Of a DNA stretch of 64,000 nt, positions 42,738 to 56,700 are shown in pieces. The first letter of the stretch is position 1. The number at the start of each line of letters is the position of its first letter. The stretch is from Zygnema cylindricum. Taxonomy: Eukaryota; Streptophyta; Zygnematophyceae; Zygnematales; Zygnemataceae. The position numbers and the translations under genes were made by a program. The stretch covers positions 254,428-318,427 of the forward strand of contig JBBHKE010001856.1 of assembly GCA_037447655.1 (NCBI GenBank), in the 5' to 3' direction. The notes beneath the pieces were generated by a model. It was not told the DNA's origin, searched no databases, and saw only the letters and a list, made by a program, of their open reading frames with translations.

Positions 42738-45700
42738 GGGAACAGCCATCCACCCGAAAAAGAAAATATGTGCCGCAGGAAAACTCTGCTCCATATGCAC
42801 TTTTAATAACACTATTCAGGTGAAGTTGTTATGTGGCTGCTTGTGACATCATTATTAGTTATACTATTGAATGCAATGTGTTTTGAAGTCATGCATTCAA
42901 AATCATTGCATACATTTGACACATATTCTGTTGAAATACAACTCAAGCTAGAAGCTAGGTCTGCTAACTTTGATTGTGAAATTGAAATGTAAGATTTCGA
43001 CAAATATTCTTTATATAAAATATGGTACAAACAACATGACGACAATCAGCCCTACGGTGGATTCTTTTGTGCATCTATTCCGGTTGAACATTGTCATGTG
43101 AAGCTCATCTTTCAAAATCATTTTTGAGGGCAAGTATAGACTATTTCTGTTTACTTACTCTAATTGACTGTCTACAGGGGTAAAGAAGCTGGTAAAGAAT
43201 ACATGTTGAAGGAGGACCTATTGAATGAAGCTGAGGCCAGTGGTCTTTGTAGGACTAACTTAAGGTGAGACATGTTAATGTTAGATACGTATTTTTTTAG
43301 TCAAAGTGTTTGAAATGGATTGCATTTATGCAAGTGGGCAGGCCAGTTTATGGCCACAGTTTGACGTTGTTTTGTGCACCTCGCATATTATAAAGAGAGA
43401 CAGAAAGTAACGGGAAAGAATGTCAAGCATGACAACTTTTGTGTGTCTTCTTTGGAAATCTCTTGATCTCATACTACCTTGGTGGCGATGTATTGTTGTC
43501 TGTCAGCTATTTTTTGCCTTGGTTCGTGTTATCCTTCACTTTTGGTCTTACTTTTTAAGCTTCTTAATAAGAGATTTAGATTCACAATAGGAACTTGTGC
43601 TGGAACTGTCAGATACCATGGGTGTTTTTTCTCAAAAACCACCTAATTTCTTTTGTATTTTCTAAGAGTTTTGTTTAGCTGCCCGTGTAGGCCTGATAAG
43701 CTTCACGGAGTTCATGGAAGCGTCCAATCATCAGCAAACATGTGGTATTGTGGATGGAATTGTATGAGTTCACTCATACAAAAGGAGCTTGTTGTCAAAT
43801 GGAGCAATCCTGCGAAGTAAGACTCAACAAGTCTTATGTAACTTGCTACAGGTTCAAGCTACAAATGGTGGTTATTTTGACTCGGTTCAGTGTCTGCTTT
43901 TCTGGTATCGATGTCGTTTTCCTTGGGTTTCTCTCTGTATAGGCAGGTTAAGTGATGATGATTGTTTGATATGGATCAGAACTAGCATTATTTACACCGG
44001 AATATTGAGAGGACACTGGATAAAAGAAAAGTTAGGTAGTGAATCATCAGCCAGAGGCATCAACCAGGTAGGAAGTTAATGTTGCCAGTTTTTTTGTGAA
44101 GACGAAAATGGAGATTATTGTCTTTGCCAAATTATAGAAGTTTGTTTTTACTCGGAGAAGTAACTTAGGGCTTTTTGTTCACCATATTGTCTCAGGTTTA
44201 TGATAACTGAAGACGGATTTAAAATTGCTTTGGAATGTATGGTTCGTTCTGGATTGATATCAAAAGACCATCAAATAGAGTGGGTTCCTCCTGTAACAGC
44301 TCCAACTCAAGGAAGGAAGGCAAAGGATCAAAATATTCCTTCAAAAAGCATGTCTTGTCCAACGGCTTCTGCAGCTCTCCCTTCACAGGGACCTGGAAAG
44401 AAACAGAGGGAAAACTCTGTGAATGCGACGGATCCCAAAGGAGTCAGTAATCTGGCAACTTCGATACGCTCTGATGAACATGTGAGTACAAAGTAAACAG
44501 TGTGTTGAAATATAACAATTCACGTAGAAAGAGTTCAATGGTTCCTAAATCACACTATTAGTGACACATTTATTTGCACTATGGTTTGGGAAATCTTTAT
44601 AACGCAAGTACAACAGCATAGGTTTCTTGAAGACCGTGAGGGCCTGATTCATTTGTGATGGCACAGCAATATTGTTCCACTGTATGGTTGAGTTTTGACA
44701 AGTGACGTTTCCTAGAATTATTGTTTTTGCAGCCCACTGTTTATGGAAATTTAAAGCAGTTCTTGGTTGTGTGTTAAGTACCTAAGTGAGAATGTGGCCA
44801 AACTATGCTGTAAGCAACTGCTTGTGCTGTCGTAATCAAAGAAGCGATTTTTAACCATAGAACCAGCTGCAAATCTTACCTGTTGAAGCTATGATTTGCT
44901 TGTTTCATTTTGCCTGTGTATTGCAGATCTCGATTGAAATCGACTTAGATTCAGAAGATGAGTTCAGTCTGATGGGAAATGTAACGAACATCCCCATAAA
45001 GACAAACAAAGCACAGGAAAAAGTACAAGAGAATCATGAAACGGTCTCGGCATCAGAAAAGAATGTCGGAGGGCCCAAGCTACCAGAGACTGGTGGGTAG
45101 TGCGGCAGAATTCATTTTTCAACTTTAGTTTTTTCAATCTTGCTGGAACATATTGCAGAAAGCAGTTATGCCTCATAGGAAGCTCGTAAAGTAGCTAACG
45201 ATATAGTGCTGTACTTGTGAAAGTGCCTCCATATTTTCTGAGTCCTCACTGAAGGATTGACAATGTGGTATGGCTTCAGACATTTGCTTTCTCACTGATT
45301 GACCTTGTACTTTGTGCAAATATGAAGGTCGGGGGGTCATTTCGTCTTCCAATCGAGGTGGCAGTGTGTTGTCTACTGGAATATGCCTTCCCCCTCTCAA
45401 TCATGGAGAGAGTTTTAAAAATGAATATGACGTCGTGCTCTGCTTAGATAATCAAGAGAAGTTCGAGATAAATGGAGGGTAAGTATCACCTTGTTCCGTT
45501 TGACAGTAAGTTGGACCCCAAGAACGGGTTTGTTTTTCTTTTCCTTTCCTTGAGCATTAAGTGGTAAAAGCCATTGATCTGCTGGTCATAGCATGGCAAT
45601 CAATTTGCTGGTTGTTATGGGGCTGGTATATATATCGTATTTCTATCCACACTCCAGTTTTTACCCATAGCTATCCCATGGAGTTATTCACATATAAATG

Positions 45701-48277
45701 CATAGAAGATGAGTTCAGAGTGTGCCTGAGAAATTGTTTATGGAGTTTCCTGCAGTGAACGGAAAGCCTCGAGATTTGCTGATATCTTAAGTCAACAATA
45801 CGGTCTAATAGTAGAAGTAAGTCCCTTCTGGACTGCATGACTTTTCATCCTTCTATGGGAGCTTGATACCCTTTTGTGACTCTTTTGCTGGGTCAATTGT
45901 TATTTTGGTCTTTATTACTTAGGGATTCCATTGTGGAAGCATTTCCAGTCTCGTATAGTTTTCTTGTCCACCTTTTGACCTGTTAGTTGAAACAACGATT
46001 TGTTTGAGAGTTTGCTGAGAGATTCTGGTGTGTGCAGCTGAAGAGGCTTCCTGTGGGGGATGTACTCTGGATAGCACGAAGCAAAAAAGATCCGAAAGTG
46101 GAATATGTCCTCGATTTCATTCTGGAACGGAAGCGAGTGGACGACTTGTGGCATTCCATCAAGTCAAAACGGTTCCGCGATCAAAAATTGAGACTGCTGG
46201 TACAATTTGTTCCCATGCGACTTGAATGTCATTCATGTGGGTGTTAGAGGCAGGTTTAAGCATTGTTTCAATATCTGTATTTCCCTTGGGATGTTGCTAG
46301 AATGATGTCCAGTTGTAGCCATCTTCCAGTGTATCTACGATGTAATGCTTTCGTTGGAGCATATGGTGAAATGCCCTCCATGGAATGATTTACGTACGTC
46401 GACACTCTTCTGAGATCGCTGGTCAGTTTTGGGGCACGTCTAATGCAGACGTGTGGAGTGAAGAAGGTCTTCTATCTTATTGAAGGAGATCCCGACACTC
46501 AAGAAGCGGCAATGAACATCAAAACTGCGTATGTCTATTTTCTTTGAAAGCAACCCGAAGCAAGCATTGTTCATTGCCGATACATATCTTTGCCATCTAG
46601 ACCAATTTGCCTTTTGGATAATTTTTTTTCGGCTCTGAGACGGTCAAGTTCATGCGTTGCATCGCTGGGCATGGTCTAATGCTAAGGCAGAGGTTCTTTT
46701 GTCGATTGAAGGGCAATATTCTTGTTTTGACTGCAGAGCTTATCAAACTGAAATCGAGGAGGGATTTGATGTCCAACGCACACTTCACTGGAATGGAGAA
46801 GGCAGCACAGTCCAACGGTATGCAGAGTTAACGATGGCGATACGCGACAGGTATGCGACGGAAATCGGAGACGGATCTTGTTCAGTTCGACCAGCCATGA
46901 CCTTTAATGAATTTAAAGGACTGTGCAACACCACGAAAGAGCTTAGTGTTGGCGGTTTTTTTGGATCGATATTGTCTCAGGTGAGGAGGATTCAGTTAGC
47001 CGGAAGCTTTAAGTCTTAAATTGATTTAGCCCCCTGTTCTCTTCTGTGGTTCCTGGGTTTGAGAGCAATGATACAGGTCCTACCGGCAATTATCGACTCG
47101 GAGAGTCGCTGGATTCGATTGATCATGGCATCAGTCCCTTTGAACTGTCAAAGTTTTCTTAATTAACATTTGAAAACCATAAGGGTATCATACCATAGGG
47201 GTATTTGCAGAACATTTTCTTTTTAGAATTAGCGTAGATTTAAAACTACGACAACTTAACTCCTGGGATGTTTATTGGCCTCTGACTATTTGACTCTCTA
47301 TTTGCTTAATGTCCCTTGGAATGGAGAAATTTGTCTCACTTTTGAATAAAAAGTTCAAAGTTATCAACCTCTCAGCTGGAAGCCCTTCTCTTTAGCCTCC
47401 TGTATGTTTCTGAGGAGCTAAAGCGATTTTGTCAGTCAAGCCCTCTTTGTGCCATTTGAATGTCTGACTCGTTACCAAGTCACTTCTGATATCATTGATG
47501 ACATAAAAAGTCTCACTTACTCTGATGCATTCGCACCCGTAGATTCATTCCGTGACCGAGGATGTTGCATTAGCAATTATGGAGAGATACCCTACTCTTC
47601 CAGCACTGGTTCAGGCATATCAGCAGCTGGTAAACACCTCTTTGCCTCTTGCCTCGTACCTCGTACTCCTTACTCTCTTCCCTTTACTTCTTCCCTCTTT
47701 CCTCTTCCTGTTGCCTATTTTCTACTCAATACGCTTTTATGGTCAGTCAAGGTCACGCACTGAAACTGCCTGTCGTAAATTGTGTCGACAACTTTAGTTT
47801 TGTGCAACAAAGCAGTCTATGCGCTGGTACAAAGAACCCTTAGTATAGCTGCTTTACATGCGAAATGGTAAGGATGCTGTAAAAAATGACAAAACCATAA
47901 ATGTGCCAAAAATCGTTGTGCAGGTTTGTAATACAAAAGAAGCTGTGAAAACCTGTATGTGAGAGAGAGGGAAACCTGTGATGTAGTTGTCATGATATTA
48001 ATATCCCATTTGTCCAGCCTGCTTGTAATGTCTAATGTATAAACTTTACAAACTTGACTCTTGTGCAACAAATTTTGCAGTGATTACCCGGAGTTGCGCG
48101 AGTGCTCGTTTTTTAGGGTTTTTTTGGTTGTATTCACTAAATATGATGAGTTTGTTGCAATTGACACAGGAGGGAAATCGCACAGAGCAAGAAACCTTGC
48201 TGACGTCATTGTCTGTGAAAAACAAGAAGATCACTGAGCTCATTAGTAAACGAATATTCGAGAAGATCTGGACCTAG
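42738..48277 (+). CDS. MUS81: MUS81 crossover junction endonuclease, 5'-partial, 12 exons resolved
   Basis: Exons: 42,738-42,819, 43,178-43,264, 43,691-43,816, 44,196-44,481, 44,927-45,092, 45,328-45,478, 45,756-45,816, 46,038-46,199, 46,449-46,528, 46,737-46,980, 47,543-47,629 and 48,170-48,277. All phases agree, giving 545 codons plus TAG. The first exons give the winged-helix region (YVPQENSAPYALLITLFR; WYCGWNCMSSLIQKELVV; MITEDGFKIALECMVRSGLI). An acidic linker follows, then the ERCC4 nuclease: LDNQEKF, RLPVGDVLWIA and ILERKRVDDLWHSIKSKRF. The last two exons give the C-terminal tandem helix-hairpin-helix (VALAIMERYPTLPALVQAY). With an EME1 partner it cuts branched DNA at stalled forks and recombination intermediates in the nucleus. 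The metal-binding GDxxW and ERKxxxD motifs are intact; the Arg usual in LDxRE is Gln. The N-terminal helix-hairpin-helix exons were not found. Confidence 0.92.
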
Positions 48278-49271
48278 TTTTCGTCTTTTTACGGCTGTCG
48301 ACTCCTTAGAGTGTGTAATGTTATGAATGTCAGGTGTGTTTGGATTTCAGGCACTGGGGCCAATTCCAAACTGAAGGAGAAAGAACTGCACCTGTTATAG
48401 CCCTGACTCATATTAGTTTCAAATGGTTTCATTAGGAGTTTTATTAGTGTTGAACCCCTCTTCGCAAGTTAGACCTCAACGGGAACATCAGTAGTGTGTA
48501 ATTGTGTATATGTGTGTCAGCTTTTACGCTGGGGTTATTGGAAATAAGGAGTATAAAGTGGACTTCGCTTTCACCATCATGGGAATTGTGGAATGTGACA
48601 TTTGGTTTTGCTGGTGTGAATAGCTGAACAGGCAGTGTGGCGGTTGTACTGTATGGGATATATCTGTGCTTGTAAGAAAACAAATTAACTCAAGCTGACC
48701 AAAATCAGCTTAATTAAGTGACCTCTCATTGACCAGGTTTCTTTGAAGTCATATATGGCTTTAACAGAAATAATTGTAAACTTTACGATTTAAACCCATC
48801 TATGAATAGAGAAGTGAAAACGACGTAAACGGGGCAAAGGTTGGAGGTTGAACAGTTACATTATGGCCAAGAATGCCTCAAGAAATGCACTTTGTTGAGG
48901 GGTTGGTTTAGTATAAACTGAATCTCCTAAAATATATATTATGGATTCAATTTTGCAAGAGTAGTGTCAGATAAAACCTCATCCAACAGTAATAGCTGTT
49001 ATGTAGTTTCAGAAACACTATGGAACACTTGATTTTGTTCGAAGTCTACTATAGTGTCTGTCTTCTACCTTTTCAGTTCACCTGTCCTGACCACCTCCTG
49101 TCCTGCTTTCTTCTCGCAACCTGCTGATTTATGCTTTCTTTTTTCATTCTTCTTTGGTTGGTTGCACGTGTCACTTGTACAAAAATGTAGATTAAACTTA
49201 AATCCACATTGGCATTCTCAAGGGCGATAATGCATGAATTAATTGTAACAATTCATACATTTGTTTCTGTT
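48278..49271. other. intergenic 3' of MUS81, no gene seen
   Basis: AT-rich, no coding frame with a domain. It probably begins with the MUS81 3' UTR. Confidence 0.5.
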
Positions 49272-49279
49272 GTAACTAA

Positions 49280-49718
49280 TAGTGTTGTGTATTGGTAGCC
49301 ATTTGTCGATAACAGATATGCCTCCTTTATTGGCCTACCGATAATCGACATATTGGCACAATATATTGGTACAGTTATTATCGCGATAAAAAACCGATAA
49401 TATCATCGCGATAACACCCGGTTTGATAACTATCGGAAATAATTGTACGGTTCATACCGTACAGATGTACGGTTTATGACGGTTTACTGAACTTACGTTC
49501 TTCCGTTATACAGGATACGGAACAAATTTTCATACGTGGCATTCCATGCTGTATACACTGATATAAAGTAATATAGCGTACTATATTTTTTTCCACTTAT
49601 CACCGATAAAGAACTTGTTGGTTTCGGAGCGATATAGCAGGAAGCCTCACCGTTCGATAACCGGTAACTATCGGTATCGGTTTTATCGCGATAAGTTTTT
49701 CCCCAATACACAACACTA
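49280..49718. mobile_element. hAT MITE 2 family, short copy
   Basis: Ends TAGTGTTGTGTATTGG and, inverted, TAGTGTTGTGTATTGGGG, with ATATCGG/TTATCGCGATAA-rich interior as in 19,883-20,654. The flanks (GTAACTAA and ACTAACGA) are not an exact 8-bp duplication, so the target site has eroded or the boundaries shift by a few bases. Confidence 0.75.
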
Positions 49719-49866
49719 ACTAACGACACTGATAAAGCCGTACGTATATTAGCGTAATAAAAGAAAAAGCAACGTCAGTTCTATTTTAAGTTTAGGGGTC
49801 GTAATTAGGAGGAGGAATAATTACACTAAGAATTCTACTTGATTTTAAGGTTCGCAACATGTGACG

Positions 49867-50335
49867 CCATAAGCCAGAGGTCGCAAAAGTCAAAATTTTA
49901 GATACCCGAAACCGACAATTGTTTTTTTTCAAAATCTGAACACCCGATACCCGACTGGGTTATGTCACGCTCCTAAATTGTTACCCGTTACCCGTACGCG
50001 TTTACGAAAATAAAAGTTAACCGAAACTCGATTTCTACCCGTACCCGCCCGTATCCGATAAGTACAAAATTAGTGGTACATCTCCCATATACATTCCACG
50101 ATACCAAGAGTACAAAGTGCAATAATGTTGGATTGAATGGATAGTACAAAACCTTCATTTTTTTTCGTTTTTTGCTTACCCGACTGTACCCGAATTTTTT
50201 TTTTTTGTGAATCACCCTCCCGAATCCGGCTGGCCCCCAAAATTTGGCACCCGAATCCGTTTCGGACCCGACGCGGGCGGTCGGGTAATGGTCGGGTACG
50301 GATTCGGGTACCCGATTGTGACCTCTGCCATAAGC
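49867..50335. mobile_element. hAT-like MITE, CAGAGGTC ends, 8-bp target duplication
   Basis: A 453-bp element (49,875-50,327) beginning CAGAGGTCGCAAAAGTC and ending, inverted, CAGAGGTCACAATCGGG, flanked by CCATAAGC at 49,867-49,874 and 50,328-50,335. The interior is dense in ACCCG/CGGGTA motifs. No transposase. Confidence 0.85.
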
Positions 50336-50787
50336 CACGTCAATAAATTTGAAGTATCGACGACATCTTCACAGAAACTTAACATTGAACATTGATCGCA
50401 TCGGCACATTCTGACATCGCTAACACTATCAGCAAAAACATTGGCATTTCATATATCGCCAAGTAGTCCAGTTTTTTAATATATCAAAAACATCATGCAA
50501 ATTGCAAAACGTATTGACACATCGAGCCTCAATAATACGCTAGGATACAACCTTACCTATACTGTAGTACGAGCGTCCTTACTTTTCAAGTTTTGAACTA
50601 CGGTATGACAGACGTGAGTGTTCAGCACTTCAGCCGACATAAAGTAATCAGTGAAGTTAGGCATCGGTTTTCTTCTATCGCATTTCACTCGTGTTTCTGT
50701 CGGGTGCCGCTCTCTTTCCTCAGCATTACAATCCCTAGGTTTGCCGGTGTGTAGGATGATCCTGCCTTCAACTAGCCTTTTGACGTG

Positions 50788-53700
50788 ATGTTTCTAAACA
50801 AGAAGAAACCTAAGTTTCGGCGCAGAGTAGAGGACAACGATGACGCAGGCTCTGAGGAGAAGCCTTCTGCCCCTGTCGCTTCTGCGCAAACAAGCAGTTC
50901 AAATGTTTTTAAAACAGAGAAAGGGAAAGAGAAAAAGAAATCGATTTCTGGTACAGGTAGGCCTAGCTTGCTGAGTTTTGGAGACGAGGGAGAGGATGGG
51001 GAGGATACAACAGCTGTCACACGGAAAAAAGACAGCCATAAACTCTCGGTTGGCGGTGCCAAAATTCTGAGTTTTGGTGCGGAAGGAGAGGATGAGTGGG
51101 AGGATATGAAAGGACCAGCAAAAGGAAAAAAAGGATTCGGGACTGGCCATGGCCAGGGTCATAAGCTGGGTACAGGAAAAATCTCTCGGGATTCCTCTGT
51201 AAAGCCTTCACCTCTACCCTCTGCTTTACAGCCCACGGCAGGAGAGTACACGAAAGAGAAGCTTGCTGAGCTGGCGGTATGTCTGGTGCTCCACCTTTTT
51301 TTCTGTGCTCTCTCTTCCGTTAGTCTTTTATATATCGTCACTTTTAACGACAGAAATTCATGCATCAGGAAACAGAAGAAATTTGTGGTTTCCGGTATTT
51401 TATCAGCTATTTCTTTAAAGACAACTTACCATCCGTTCACTTTCTTCATCAAAAGTAAGATATTTGCAATATACCGCATTTAACTGGTTACACATATTTT
51501 GATATGGTTGTTATTTAATCCTATTTAATTAACCTGATTTTTTTACAAAATGCAAATTACTGCTCTTGCTACTTTAGGTTATAATTATAGTATATAAATA
51601 TAATGTCTGTTTTCCTATTTTAAGGTTTATAAGTCTAAAGAATAAAGCAAGCAGCAGATAAAAAAGAAAAATGTGTTTGATTACAGAAAAGAATTTGCAA
51701 GTATTGAAACCAGAAATGAAAAGTTTGATGAAGGCTTGCAAATTTATATGCTCAAGGTATATAACTATATGGCTTTGGCTCAACTTGTATGCGCAAGCGC
51801 TGCATTTATCACTCTGAATTATGCGTCTTTGCCTGTTTTTTCTCCACATTATGTTTGCTGAGTTTCTGGGTTTCGTCATTTCTTCTGGTTGTGCACCACT
51901 GAGAAAATCTCCTTTTTTAGTCGAACAACGCCTGTTTATTTTTGTAATTCTATTCTAGTCGAACATTTACTCAAATCAGCTCCTCGATTAATATCGTCCA
52001 CTACATTTCTATTGAGACTTTTCTGTTCCCACTCAAGAGTGTTGCATTATAGTTTTATGTACTTCGTGATTGTGTGTACTTGTTCAGGAAAGAACGTATA
52101 TTATTTGGGATAATCTTATTGACATCAGTGTGGATTAGCGGTACACTGTAAATTGTTGTTAGAGTTAAAACACAACTAGTATGAGGACTTTCGTGTTAGT
52201 TGTTCTATTTTCAGCCCAAATGACATGGACTGTTGTGAACCATTTAAAGAATTTGCGTTAAGAAAAAACCAATTAGTATTATAACTGCTATTTTCTTTTC
52301 GGTGTTATTAACGCAATAGCGTTTCACGGTGTAGTAACAGAATTGTTAGCAAAGCTCAAACTAATGGTGGTGTGCCATGGTACTGCCGAAGGAAATTGAT
52401 TGTTCGTTACAAATGCAAGTCCTTCAGACTAACTCTGTTTGTCCACTGAGGTAGTGTTAGTAACACTAAATTATTTGCCTCTCTAACTCATGTTTGGTAC
52501 TGAGCCGATTTTCTTAATTCACCTGAAACACCATGAAATAGAGTTAGTCCAGCATTATGTGGTTTACAGTATCGCTGGTAAACAATGTAGATTATGTGCA
52601 GATGTAAAAGACATTTGGGATAGAAAATGACACTACTGGCGGGAGCCACAAGGATTTTCAATTTTATATTCTCACTGGTAGTTATCAAGTTTGAGGTGGG
52701 GAGTTTGTAGCGGTCAAGGTTGTACCATGGATAAAACTCATTTGGATTAAACAAAAAACACTTGCTTGCAACAGTTTGACCAACAACTTGTTCAATCTGT
52801 AAGTTATTGCCAAAATTCTTTGATTTATGTAAACATACTGTATGTAGACATTAAAGTGAAGAAATGGCCAGGATTCGCCCGCAGAAGTCCTTCTAAAATG
52901 TGCATTTGAAATACACCACTCAATTCAGACATGACGATGCATTTACTGTGTATCCCTCTTCTACCATACCATAGAGTGTTTGGTTTCAATCATGATATCG
53001 CTTCAAAGACCTGTAGTAATTACCCTGTATTTCTGGCAAGTTTGGAGGCCTGAGATGTCCTTGATTGTCGACACCTTTTGAATTACGGCAGGTGATGCGA
53101 CCATTGTGCCAACAATTGTTCATGTGCAATTCAGTGGCCCGGAGAGCCCATAAATTGATGCATTTCGACCTCCTTGTTGTAAAGGTCTCATGCACGAAGT
53201 TAAACTTGTTTCACTTCTGGGCATTCCTAGCTGTTGTATACCTCTATAAAAAAATGTGGACATGCACTTTGCAGCTTGCATACAGTCGGTGGAACTGCGA
53301 TTACTTTAACATTTCTAGCAAATATAGATGTAGATATAGAGATAGATATAGAGATAGATATAGAGATAGATATAGATATAGAACAGATACAGATATAGAG
53401 GAAATTAATGTTGCTTAGCTAGGATTCGATGATGGTCAACATTGGACTACGATAATATTACATAATCGTACTCTTCCTCAGTCAGGTTTTTGAACTTACG
53501 TAATGATTAAATTTTAATTTAAATCTTCAAATTGTAATTGGAAAGTGTCGTTAAACTTAATGATGAGATTGGTAAGGCCTTTGTGATGTAATCAAATTTA
53601 TAATGCGTGTTAGGATGTATGGGGTTATTTCAAGTTTGCTAGAAGAGTAAATGCAGTGTGAGTACCAAGTGTTGGTGTGGTATTGCATTATGAGTTACCA

Positions 53701-56700
53701 AGGAGTTCAATAACAATTGCATTCATTGGCAGTACTAAAAAAGGAAATATCTCTGAGAAGTACTTGTTCTCCCATCAAGGATGCGAAGATTTTATTTACT
53801 CAAATATAGCTAAAAGCTGGCACTTTCGGTTCATTTCTGCCGTTATTTCCTGGAGGGTATAGTGCATTTTGGACCAAGTTGTACGCAGACGAAAATTGAT
53901 CTGTTTGCTTTTTTCCTTCTAAAATGTATCTTGTGGCTCCTTCTCATGTCTAAGCTGTAAAAACTGTTATACTATGAACAATAACACATAAGTTGGAACA
54001 TAAGTTCTTTTTTTCATACGTTTGTTCTTCTGAACCGGAGCTGTGTTGGGAAGTGTCTTAGGGCCTTTCCATTGTCATTTTTCTTAATTGTTGAGCCATT
54101 TTTCTTTCTAATGATTTTTTCACAGCATGGTTATAAACTAATAGTTTCTAGTGATGTAAATCGTACCCCATTCGCCTTGATGCTTTGCGGCCTACAATGT
54201 GTACAGTGGAAAGTTCTTAATCTTTTCCCACTCTGATATCCATTGTAACATATGCGATATTGCGATGTTACATAACTGTTATGGGTCATTGGTGACAAGA
54301 ATCATGCTGCCTGTACCAAGGATAAGGAGGTGGTGACCAACTGCCCGAATATGACAATAGTGTATCGTGCTTAAATTTGTTTGTAAAATCATTTGTTTCC
54401 TGTTTTTGCTCTTTGATTTGCCACTCTGATGTTGCTTTTATTCTGGCCCACCCTTTTCTTGCAGAAGAACACTCGAACACTTGGAGGACCCAAAAAGCAA
54501 CCCCCTCCACCTTCAAAAACTTCAGAAAGCAACGCCGAGCCAGTCATAGTATTGAAAGGGCTTTTGAAGCCCCCCAATACTGTCCCTTCAAATACTGCGC
54601 AGGGTTCAGCACAGGGCCAGTATTTAGGAGTGAGGAGTTCTTTGTCCGCCCAGCCGGACTTACAGTCAGAGATGGAAAACCGATTAGGGTTGATGGGCAT
54701 TGGGAGAGGGGCCGAGGGAGGAGGGATTACTCATATTCCCGATGCAGCAGCCATAGCTGCGGCAAAAGCAAAGAGGGAGAGGTTAAGACAGGCACAAACT
54801 GCACCTGATTACATTCCAATTGCTGGATCGGGGGAATTGGGTCGACCTGATAGGAGTCGGTATCGGGAATCAGGGCTCGTGAGAGAGCAGGAAGATGATT
54901 TGGAGGCGAAGGAAGGTGGGGGAGTTTCCAGTGGTGAGGACGATGATGCAACTCGAATGGTGTTTTTAGGTGAAGCTGGGAAAGCAAAGAAGAGGGGGGA
55001 GCGGGGAGGTCGCAGAGTTGCAAAAGATGTGGGTGCTGAGGGAGGCGGCGTCAGAGAAAAGAGAGGGAGTGGAGTAGAGGAAGGTGGAGTTATGCCTGAA
55101 GTTGACGAGGGGGACGCCGGTGCTTCTTTAAGTGAAGCAGCTCGTGTCTTGGATGAAGAAGACGAAGAGGCTTTACGATGGGAAGAAGAGCAACTTCGAA
55201 AAGGTGTTGGAAAGAGAGTAGAAGAGGTAGCACCGGCATCTGGGAAAGGGCCCTTAGGTGTTAGACCTGCTGGAGTTACTGCAGTGGGGAGAGTGGGAGA
55301 TTTTAGGGGGGCAGGGGAAGGAGGGTGGGGACTTGGAGTAAGGATTCAGGGAGAGACTGCGGCCCAGCAGGGGCAGGCCGTGATGAAGTCTCTCAGAGAT
55401 GGACTTCTCCGACTGAGGGTATGTGATTTGTCTGCTTTTAATCTGTTTAATGGAGAGAAAATATTGGTGACATTCAGTTTATGATAGATAACACTCAGTT
55501 TTTGAGTGTGCTAGAGATACCGGAAGACTTCGTGTGTTTGTGCCCATTTTTTTCCTATGAGAAATAGATTGCTCTGTCTAGGCACATGTTCTTTTCTAAT
55601 TTGTACCCAAGGTTCAGCCGACAGAACAATGCCCTTAGGAATGGGAGGTGAAACAGGTTTTCGATTCATTCATATGTGTTTGTCTGAAGGAGTTCTTAAA
55701 TTGACAGAAAGAATCAAATTTTCCAGGAAGCTCATCTGAAGAGTCAGAAGGATGTGGAGAGGGCGGAGGGCAGTCTGGTGCAAGCAGCCGAAAATGTTAT
55801 CGTTTTGGAAGGCGCCCAGGCAGAGGTTGGGGCGAAATACCGATTCGTGCAGGAGCTCCGGGACTATGTAGCCACATTGTGCGACTTCCTCCGGGTATGC
55901 AAATAGTTTTTTGAGGGCGAGGGAGAGGGAGGAGTAGGTGTGAGAGGGGAGAGTGGCAGCTCTTCTTCGTCTCTATTTCCTCTCCCTCACCGTCATGCTT
56001 TTTCTCCTACAAAGCGGGAGAAGGAAAGGATGAAAGTGAGGGTGAGGGGGAGAGAGGGCAGTGAGTGAGGGAGAGAGACAGAGAGGGAAAGGGAGAGGGA
56101 GAGTGTTCTTGGCAGCATGTTGTGAGCTTTGGCTATTTACATGGTTGGGTGTTACCAGGGAAAGGCACCACTCTCCAAACATGTGATTATTTATCTTATT
56201 TTTAGCTGTCCGTTTCTTTGAATTATTTTTATACAAACTGTCAAGCTGCCCTTTGCGTGGTTTGTTATCTATCAAAATGCAGGATAAAGCGCCGTTGATT
56301 GAAGAACTGGAGGAAGAGATGGAGAAAGTGCATGAAGACAGAGCCCAGGCACTCTCGGAGCGCCGGGCGGCCGATTACGCGGATGAAATGGCGGAGGCTG
56401 AGGCAGCCATGGCCGCCGCTCTGGCAGCCATGGGGCGGGGAGCAGGCACAGCCACAGCGGAACGGGCAGCCATGGCCGCAGCAGAGGCTGTGAGGGAAGG
56501 AACTGGAATGGCTCCTCAACTGGATGAGTTTGGAAGGGATATTAATATGCAGAAAAGGTGAATGGAATGGCCTCCTGGCTCGAGTTCATAGGTTTGATTG
56601 TGGCTGTTCTAACGGATGCAGGCATGGCTCTAGTCTTTTCTCATTAACTGGCATGGAACCTTCAGTAGAAAATCACAGGCGCTGAGTTTGGTGAAGTACA

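Noticed and set aside
54389-54700. Antisense open frame opposite exon 2 of the ILP1-like gene
   Set aside because: Shadow of the well-supported plus-strand exon.
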